In this document: in pieces, positions 57,730 to 64,000 of the stretch
How the letters are laid out: each line of letters starts with the position of its first letter
Numbering within the stretch: position 1 is the first letter of the stretch
NCBI RefSeq assembly: GCF_012272855.1
Contig: NZ_JAAXCQ010000001.1
Location: forward strand, 309,904 to 373,903
Direction of reading: 5' to 3'
Length of the DNA stretch: 64,000 nucleotides
Source: Arenibacter sp. 6A1
Lineage (GTDB): Bacteria; Bacteroidota; Bacteroidia; Flavobacteriales; Flavobacteriaceae
Notes under the pieces: model-generated
Told to the model about the DNA's origin: nothing
What the model saw: only the letters and a program-made list of their open reading frames with translations
Database searches by the model: none
Translations under genes and position numbers: made by a program

Positions 57730-60700
57730 ATGAAGAAATCCAAAATCCCTAGGTCCATCACCGATACCCGCCCCAATGCTGATTCCGATACTATTGGGCA
57801 AGAGGCCCTGGCGTCCTTGCGCACCCTGGCTGCGGGAATTTGTGATGTGCCCACGGCATGGGTATCTCTGATAAAACCTACCCCCCCTCCTAGTACGGCT
57901 GCAGATGGAGAGGCCGACAACGCATCTCCCCTCTCCCTCCTTCGCGATGCCCATTTTAGGGAGCGCCTCAAGGAGATTTTTATAATCGAGGATGCCAAAA
58001 CAGATCCGAGAATAGATACCGCCACCGCCCTTGATTGCCGTTTTTATGCCGCCATACCTCTTAGCCCCCCGGAAGGGGATGCCTTGTACCTACTGTGCGT
58101 ACAGGACCAAAAACCGAAGCAGTTGGATGCTCCCAAAAAAGCGGCCTTGACGGCCCTAGGGCAATTGGGGGAACGTTTGCTAGAACAGCAACGCATAGAA
58201 AAACAGGCCGAAAAACAAAAGCAGACCCTTGCCTATGAGTTGGATAGGCTGGACAGTTTTATCGATGCTACCCATATTGGCACCTGGGAGCTGAATATAC
58301 AGACCAAAGACATATTTTTTAATGAACGCTGGGCAGCCATGTTGGGATATACCCATGAGGAGCTGTTCCCTATAAACCTTGAGCAATGGGATTCCCTGAT
58401 TCACCCCGATGACAAGGCCTTAGCCGATAGCAAGCTGCAGCTCTGCTTGGAGAAAAAAGCCGATTATTTGGAGCACGAATGTCGCCTGCGGCACAAAGAC
58501 GGCCACTGGGTGTGGATTAATAATAGAGGCCGGGTGATACAATGGAGCGCGGACGGGAAGCCCTTGATTGTCGCCGGGGCCCATTGGGATATTACGGAAC
58601 GCAAACTGGCAGAAGAAAAATTGCGGCTGAAAGACCAGTGGTTTAAATCCCTGGTCCTTGGCGGTGCCGATATGATTACCGTCATGGATGACAAAGGCAC
58701 CTATAAATATGTGAGTCCGACCGCCATGGATATCCTTGGCTACGACCCCCAGGAGGTGATCGGAAAAAACACCTTCGATTTTATGCACCCCGACGATATT
58801 GCCCAGGTGCATGACCATTTTAGCAAATTGCTGGCCGGAGAAGCGTATACCCCAAAACCGTTTCGGTACAAACACCAAAACGGCCAATGGCGATGGGTAG
58901 AAAACGTAGTGACCGACCTGCGGCACGACCCCGCCGTACAGGGGATTGTAACCAATTCCAGGGATATTACCGACAGAATACAGGCCGAGCAGCAAATAAA
59001 GGCTTCCGAAGAAAAATACCGCCTCTTGTTTAACTCGAGTCCACTGCCAGCTTTGATCTACGATTTTGATACCCTAAAAATATTGGACATCAATGCTATG
59101 GCCGTTGAAAAATACGGCTATCCCAGGGCGGAATTTATAGGGATGGATATCCGGGAGATACGGCCACCGGACGAGATTCCACACTTACTAAAAACCCTAA
59201 AAGCCATTCCCATTAACAGGGAGGCTAGCATAAATTTTGGGGTCTTTACCCATATAAAGAAAAATAGGGAGCTCCTAAAAATGGAGATCGTTGGCCATGC
59301 CATCCAGTTTCAGAGAAAAGACTGCCTTTTGGTGGTCTGTAACGATGTGACCGAAAAAGAGCAGTTCCTGGAGGAGCTACAGCAGTCCGAATACAAACTG
59401 AAAATGGCCACGGACATTGCCAAACTAGGGTATTGGACGGTAGACCTGCAAGGGGGTGCTATTACCCTTTCCGATGAAGTATATAAGCTGTGGAGCTTGG
59501 AGAAAGGCAGCTTTGAGGTGTCTTTTGATAGTTTTTTGGCCACCATACACCCAGAGGATAAGGAGAAATTTAAACAAAAAGTAGCGGCGGCAGTAAAGGG
59601 TGGCAAAAACTACGATTTTATCTATAGGATACGACGCCCCTCGGGAGAACAAAAATGGGTACATAGCCTTGGGCGCTTGGTGTATGACAAGGAAGGCAAC
59701 CCCAAGCTGTTTGAGGGTACCGTACAGGACATTACCCAGCAAAAATATGAGGAACAACGCTTGAAGCTGATGGAATCTGTGGTGACCAATACCTCTGATG
59801 CCGTCAGTATCATTAATATAGATCCCTTTAATGAGGCCGGACCCCGCATTCGCTATGTAAACGATGCCTTTAGCAGCCTCACCGGCTATGAGCCCGAAGA
59901 GGTGCTAGGGCAAAATCCGCGTATGCTCCTTGGCTACCAGCCCAATGCCGACGCCCTAACAGCACTGCAGCAGTGTATAGCAGAATCCAAGGCCGGGGAA
60001 ATTACCACCAACAGCCATAAAAAAAACGGGGAAGCACTATGGGTACACCTATCCTTTACACCGGTAGCGGACGAAAAAGGGGAGTTTACCCACTATATTG
60101 CCATCCAGCGCGATATTACCGCCCAAAAAAACCGGGAACTCGAAAAAAAATTGCTGGCCGATATCAGTATGTTATTCCACCGACAGGAAAAACTAAAGCC
60201 CTGCCTAGAAGACGTTTTACAGCATTTGGCCGACTATGGCGATTTTCAGATGGCCGAATTATGGTTGCCAAATCTGGAAAAAACACAGCTGCACTGTATG
60301 GCCCAATACAGTAAAAAAACGGTTGCCGATGCTACTGCCATGCCCGTTTTTACGATCGAAGAGGGATTCCCAGGGGAGGTTTGGAAAAATCAAGAACGGA
60401 CCTATTGGGACAATGGAAATAATGCACTGGCCTGTATCCCTAGAGAATACGCCGCAGCCAACAAGATACAAACGGTAGTCGGCATTCCCCTGACCCATAA
60501 CAAAGTACCTATTGGCGTCTTGGTATTGGGGATGGAAAATACCAAAAACAACATTCGGTTCTCCGAGGCCCTTTTTCAGCAGTTGGAAACTTTTATAGGG
60601 GCCGAAGTGGAACGAAAACGCCTAGAAAACGACCTCAACCAAATCTTTACCTTTTCGCCCGACCTTATTTGTATTGCCGGAAATGACGGCTATTTTAAAA

Positions 60701-62802
60701 AAATAAATCCCGCTGGTATTGCCTTACTCGAGTACAGCGAAGAAGAGCTCCTCTCCAAAAGAATAGTGAGTTTTGTGCATCCCGATGACCAGGAGCGTAC
60801 CAAGAACCAGCAAAAAAAGATCTACCAGGGCCAACAGGGCGATAATTTTCAAAACCGCTATATCACCAAAAGCGGAAAGACCAAATGGATTAGCTGGTCT
60901 GCTACCCCCAACGATGAACAGGGACTGGTTTTTGCCGTCGCCAAAGATGTTACCCAAAACAAAGAGCTACAAGGGCTATTGGACAGGGCCAATAATTTGG
61001 CGCGCATAGGGAACTGGGAGGTCGATTTTCTCCAGGAGAAAGTCCATTGGTCCAATATCATCAAGGAGATTCATGAAGTCCCACTAAGCTATACCCCTAC
61101 CCTAGAAAGCAGTGTTTCTTTTTGTAAGGATGCCACCCAGAAAGAACGGCTTCTAGAGATGATACAATCCGCCAACGTAAAGGGCGAAGCCTGGGAAATG
61201 GAACTACTGATTACCACCGCCAAGGGCAATGACCGCTGGATACGGATCATAGGAGAACCCGAATTTCTAAAAGGGGAATGCGTAGGCTATTACGGCTGTG
61301 TACAGGATATTCACAAGCTAAAAATAGCACAGCTATCCCTAAAAAAGGCCTTTATAGAAAAAACGCAGATTCTAGAGAGTATTGGCGATGCCTTTGTGGC
61401 CGTAGACAAGCAGTGGACAGTTACCTATTGGAACAAGGAGGCCGAGCTACTGATGGAAATACCACGGGAAACCACCTTGGGAAAAAATCTATGGAGCTTA
61501 TACGATAACGTAGCCCAGTACGATTTTTACCACCAGTATAAAAAAGCGATGGATACAGGGCAAACCATTAGTTTTCAGGAACACTACCCCGAACTAAAAA
61601 AGTGGTTCGATGTCATTGCCTACCCTTCTGTCAACGGACTCTCTATTTATATCAAGGACGTTACCGACCGTATGGAAGCTGCAGAGGCCATTCGCCAAAC
61701 CAACGAGCGTTTTAAAAAGGTGACTCAGGCTACCAACGATGCCATTTGGGATTGGGATCTTATCAATGGCAGTGTGTATTGGGGGAAGGGGTACCAATAT
61801 CAGTTTGGCATTCCCCTGGCGACCATTACCCCTACCCTTGAGGAATGGAAAAATCGGATCCACCCCGATGATTACGAGTATGCCCATGGCAGTTTGCAAG
61901 CTAAACTATTGGACCCGATGGCTACCAAATGGGAGGCCGAATACCGCTTTTTAAAAGCCGACAATACCTATGCCAATGTGATGGATAAAGGGCTTATTAT
62001 TAGAGATAATAAAGGTATTCCCATACGGATCGTAGGGGCTATGTCCGATATTACCTATAGAAAAACCTATGAGAAATCCTTGCAAAAACTAAATATCCAA
62101 TTGGAAAAACACGCCAAGGAACTGGAAATCTCCAATGCCGAGCTGAAACAATTTGCCTACATTGCCTCTCACGACCTGCAAGAACCGCTGCGGATGGTGA
62201 CCAGTTTTCTGTCGCTACTAGAAAAAAAATATGGAGAGCAGCTCGATGAGCGTGCCCGAGAATATATCTATTTTGCTGTGGATGGCGCCCAACGGATGCG
62301 ACAGATAATTTTGGATCTATTAGAATTCTCCAGGGTAGGCCGACTCGAGGACGAGAAGGAAACGATAGCCCTACAAACGGTTCTGGACGATTACTGCATT
62401 TTACGGAAACAATTGATAACCGAAAAAGAAGCCCAAATTATCAATACTCCCCTGCCCACCATCAGCAGTTATAACGCGCCGGTGACCCAAATACTGCACA
62501 ACCTGCTAGACAATGCCCTAAAATACAGCGCCCCACACAGGCCGCCGGTGATTAAGATAGGGGCTTTGGATAAGGGCGACCATTGGGAATTTTCCGTGGC
62601 CGACAACGGTATTGGGATTGAGGAGGCGTATTTTGACAAAATTTTTGTAATTTTTCAACGTTTACATGGTAAAGACGAATATAGCGGTACAGGAATGGGG
62701 CTTGCCATTGTAAAGAAAATTATTGAAAACTTAGGAGGTCGCATTTGGCTGGAGTCCACCCCGAACAAAGGCACTACCTTCTATTTTACCCTAAAAAAAT
62801 AA
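57730..62802 (+). CDS. Multi-sensor hybrid-type histidine kinase (9 PAS, 2 GAF)
   Basis: A 1690-residue soluble kinase with no signal peptide or membrane helix. By sequence pattern the order is: GAF (about 15-150), PAS at about 176, 305, 429, 553 and 679, a second GAF (about 807-965), PAS at about 970, 1090, 1213 and 1327, then HisKA with phospho-acceptor His1481 (YIASHDLQEPLRMV) and HATPase (NLLDNALKYS, VADNGIGIEE, GTGMGLAIV). The PAS units end in the usual DIT-type motif (WDITERK, RDITDRI, QDITQQK). It therefore reads several cytoplasmic signals, which cannot be named. The gene downstream encodes its probable partner. Confidence 0.92.
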   Translation: MKKSKIPRSITDTRPNADSDTIGQEALASLRTLAAGICDVPTAWVSLIKPTPPPSTAADGEADNASPLSLLRDAHFRERLKEIFIIEDAKTDPRIDTATALDCRFYAAIPLSPPEGDALYLLCVQDQKPKQLDAPKKAALTALGQLGERLLEQQRIEKQAEKQKQTLAYELDRLDSFIDATHIGTWELNIQTKDIFFNERWAAMLGYTHEELFPINLEQWDSLIHPDDKALADSKLQLCLEKKADYLEHECRLRHKDGHWVWINNRGRVIQWSADGKPLIVAGAHWDITERKLAEEKLRLKDQWFKSLVLGGADMITVMDDKGTYKYVSPTAMDILGYDPQEVIGKNTFDFMHPDDIAQVHDHFSKLLAGEAYTPKPFRYKHQNGQWRWVENVVTDLRHDPAVQGIVTNSRDITDRIQAEQQIKASEEKYRLLFNSSPLPALIYDFDTLKILDINAMAVEKYGYPRAEFIGMDIREIRPPDEIPHLLKTLKAIPINREASINFGVFTHIKKNRELLKMEIVGHAIQFQRKDCLLVVCNDVTEKEQFLEELQQSEYKLKMATDIAKLGYWTVDLQGGAITLSDEVYKLWSLEKGSFEVSFDSFLATIHPEDKEKFKQKVAAAVKGGKNYDFIYRIRRPSGEQKWVHSLGRLVYDKEGNPKLFEGTVQDITQQKYEEQRLKLMESVVTNTSDAVSIINIDPFNEAGPRIRYVNDAFSSLTGYEPEEVLGQNPRMLLGYQPNADALTALQQCIAESKAGEITTNSHKKNGEALWVHLSFTPVADEKGEFTHYIAIQRDITAQKNRELEKKLLADISMLFHRQEKLKPCLEDVLQHLADYGDFQMAELWLPNLEKTQLHCMAQYSKKTVADATAMPVFTIEEGFPGEVWKNQERTYWDNGNNALACIPREYAAANKIQTVVGIPLTHNKVPIGVLVLGMENTKNNIRFSEALFQQLETFIGAEVERKRLENDLNQIFTFSPDLICIAGNDGYFKKINPAGIALLEYSEEELLSKRIVSFVHPDDQERTKNQQKKIYQGQQGDNFQNRYITKSGKTKWISWSATPNDEQGLVFAVAKDVTQNKELQGLLDRANNLARIGNWEVDFLQEKVHWSNIIKEIHEVPLSYTPTLESSVSFCKDATQKERLLEMIQSANVKGEAWEMELLITTAKGNDRWIRIIGEPEFLKGECVGYYGCVQDIHKLKIAQLSLKKAFIEKTQILESIGDAFVAVDKQWTVTYWNKEAELLMEIPRETTLGKNLWSLYDNVAQYDFYHQYKKAMDTGQTISFQEHYPELKKWFDVIAYPSVNGLSIYIKDVTDRMEAAEAIRQTNERFKKVTQATNDAIWDWDLINGSVYWGKGYQYQFGIPLATITPTLEEWKNRIHPDDYEYAHGSLQAKLLDPMATKWEAEYRFLKADNTYANVMDKGLIIRDNKGIPIRIVGAMSDITYRKTYEKSLQKLNIQLEKHAKELEISNAELKQFAYIASHDLQEPLRMVTSFLSLLEKKYGEQLDERAREYIYFAVDGAQRMRQIILDLLEFSRVGRLEDEKETIALQTVLDDYCILRKQLITEKEAQIINTPLPTISSYNAPVTQILHNLLDNALKYSAPHRPPVIKIGALDKGDHWEFSVADNGIGIEEAYFDKIFVIFQRLHGKDEYSGTGMGLAIVKKIIENLGGRIWLESTPNKGTTFYFTLKK

Positions 62803-62862
62803 GCGTTACCCAAAATTAAATTTCAAGACCAAGCCAATACAACGACCAACGCAACAGTATTT

Positions 62863-63882
62863 ATGAAAATTGACAAGCATCCATACAATATCCTTATCAT
62901 AGAAGACAATCTGGGCGATTATGTGCTGATAGAAGATTACCTCCTAGAGCATATCCATGCCCCGAACCTTGTCCATGCCAAAAAATTTCAGGAGGCCCAA
63001 AACCTATTGCTTGCGGAAGGAAGGAAGTTTGATGTTATTTTAATGGACCTTTCCCTTCCCGATATAAATAAGGACACTTTATTGGAAGAGATAAAAATTT
63101 TTAGCTACAATACCCCCATTATCATCTTAACGGGAAATTCAGATTTGGATTTCGCCATTAAATCCCTTTCCAAAGGGGTGTCCGATTACCTGGTAAAAGA
63201 CACTATTAACCCTTTGGTACTTTATAAAAGTATTGTTTACACCCTAGAGCGATTCCGTTTTTACACCTCTCTAAAAGCGTCCCAGCAACGCTATATGGAC
63301 ATTTTTCATTTGAGTCCGGCTCCCATGTGGGTCTACGATGTAAACAGCCTTGCCTTTTTAGATGTCAATGCTGCCGCCGTGCGCCATTACGGCTATAGCG
63401 AGGCGGAGTTTTTGTCGATGACCATCAAGGAAATCCGTCCCCCCGAGGATATTCCCATCCTAATGGAATCTATAAACCACGAAAAGCATAAAGCCCGTTA
63501 TTTTCAACAAGGGTCGTACAGGCATCAGAAAAAAAACGGCGACATAATCGATGTAGAAATCACCAGCAATGCCATACAGTTCAATGGCATTCCGGCCGAA
63601 ATTATTCTGTCTACCGATATCACCGAAAAACTAATGCATATAAAAGCGATCGAAAAACAGAACCAAAACCTCAAAGATATTGCCTGGACCCAGTCGCATG
63701 TGGTCAGGGCCCCGGTATCGCGGTTATTGGGGATGATAGATTTGATCAAAGAAGATTTGCCCTCTGAGGAAGAAAAGGAGATTTTATTAGAACATATTTA
63801 CAGTTCTGCCCTGGAGATCGATGAGATTATAAAGGAGATTGTCAGCAAGTCGCAGTCGGTGTTTAATGTGGAAAAGGGTTAA
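62863..63882 (+). CDS. Receiver-PAS-HisKA signalling protein
   Basis: A 339-residue protein that starts 60 nt after the big kinase. A receiver domain (1-125) has the acidic pair Glu14/Asp15, phosphoacceptor Asp62 (VILMDLSLPD) and the conserved Lys in SDYLVKDT. A PAS domain (about 142-265) follows. The C-terminus (about 272-335) is a HisKA-like dimerisation helix with His279 in IAWTQSHVVRAPVSRLLG, but there is no ATPase domain. It could receive phosphate from the kinase and pass it on, or act as an adaptor that pairs with another catalytic domain. The PAS shares EIRPPEDIP with the third PAS of the kinase (EIRPPDEIP), pointing to domain duplication. Confidence 0.88.
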   Translation: MKIDKHPYNILIIEDNLGDYVLIEDYLLEHIHAPNLVHAKKFQEAQNLLLAEGRKFDVILMDLSLPDINKDTLLEEIKIFSYNTPIIILTGNSDLDFAIKSLSKGVSDYLVKDTINPLVLYKSIVYTLERFRFYTSLKASQQRYMDIFHLSPAPMWVYDVNSLAFLDVNAAAVRHYGYSEAEFLSMTIKEIRPPEDIPILMESINHEKHKARYFQQGSYRHQKKNGDIIDVEITSNAIQFNGIPAEIILSTDITEKLMHIKAIEKQNQNLKDIAWTQSHVVRAPVSRLLGMIDLIKEDLPSEEEKEILLEHIYSSALEIDEIIKEIVSKSQSVFNVEKG

Positions 63883-63889
63883 TGTAGCA

Positions 63890-64000
63890 ATGAAACAATT
63901 GGGATTGTGGTAATTGAGGGGCTCTTAGTCATTTAATGTAACAAATGGGGTTGGAGGAATTTGAAAATTAGGGAATTTGAAAATTTGAAAATTGGGATGG
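63890..64000. repeat. Low-complexity word repeats (TTACATT dialect, inverted)
   Basis: The complement reads 'ccaattttcaaattttcaaat' type words and 'aagagcccctcaattaccac', the same phrase as at 19.1 and 23.7 kb, so this block points in the opposite direction to the others. It runs off the end of the window. Confidence 0.75.

Overview
The window looks like part of a chromosome from a marine-type member of the Flavobacteriaceae (Bacteroidetes). The evidence is AT-rich DNA, GIN-domain (DUF2807) and sulfatase genes, an UpxY-type NusG paralogue, a Bacteroidetes-style TAnnTTTG -7 promoter box, almost no Shine-Dalgarno sequences, and ParDE, DUF6364/PIN and GxxExxY genes. The genus cannot be read from the sequence. 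I saw no rRNA, tRNA or CRISPR array. Roughly 40% of the window is non-coding and made of dispersed, mostly hairpin-forming repeats, which is unusual.

Layout. 0-6.3 kb: a GIN-domain secreted protein, then a dense cluster of about 13 palindromic repeats holding two near-identical GIY-YIG nuclease genes inside a ~640-bp direct duplication, plus a ParDE pair. 6.3-9.4 kb: a lipoprotein sulfatase and a single-copy Y1 (IS200-like) transposase bracketed by perfect 28-bp REP-like repeats. 10-17 kb: a secreted subunit gene with its own promoter and terminator, then a four-gene operon (two-domain chaperone-like protein, 1227-aa usher-like barrel protein, two further secreted small proteins). I read this as a chaperone-usher-like surface-fibre locus. 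17-28 kb: repeat mosaics with two orphan paralogues of the subunit (19.8 and 24.9 kb) and one unknown 146-aa gene. 28-51 kb: a capsule/exopolysaccharide locus with initiating phosphoglycosyltransferase (frameshifted), UpxY antiterminator, UDP-HexNAc dehydrogenase and epimerase, flippase, CapK-like enzyme, probable polymerase, three glycosyltransferases, a phosphatase-superfamily protein, Wza and Wzc. It is interrupted by two IS3-family elements and a GxxExxY gene. 51-57.7 kb: the same repeat families in the opposite orientation, with a DUF559 nuclease-like gene and a DUF6364/PIN toxin-antitoxin pair. 57.7-64 kb: a giant soluble 9-PAS/2-GAF histidine kinase and a receiver-PAS-HisKA partner.

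Two themes stand out. First, the fibre locus and its orphan subunits look like a surface system resembling chaperone-usher pili in a phylum where I do not know of classical ones. Second, several small nuclease or transposase genes (GIY-YIG x2, Y1 transposase, GxxExxY, DUF559) each sit inside their own family of palindromic or inverted repeats, and several hairpin families keep the outer stem while swapping the loop. Both readings are inferences from sequence alone.
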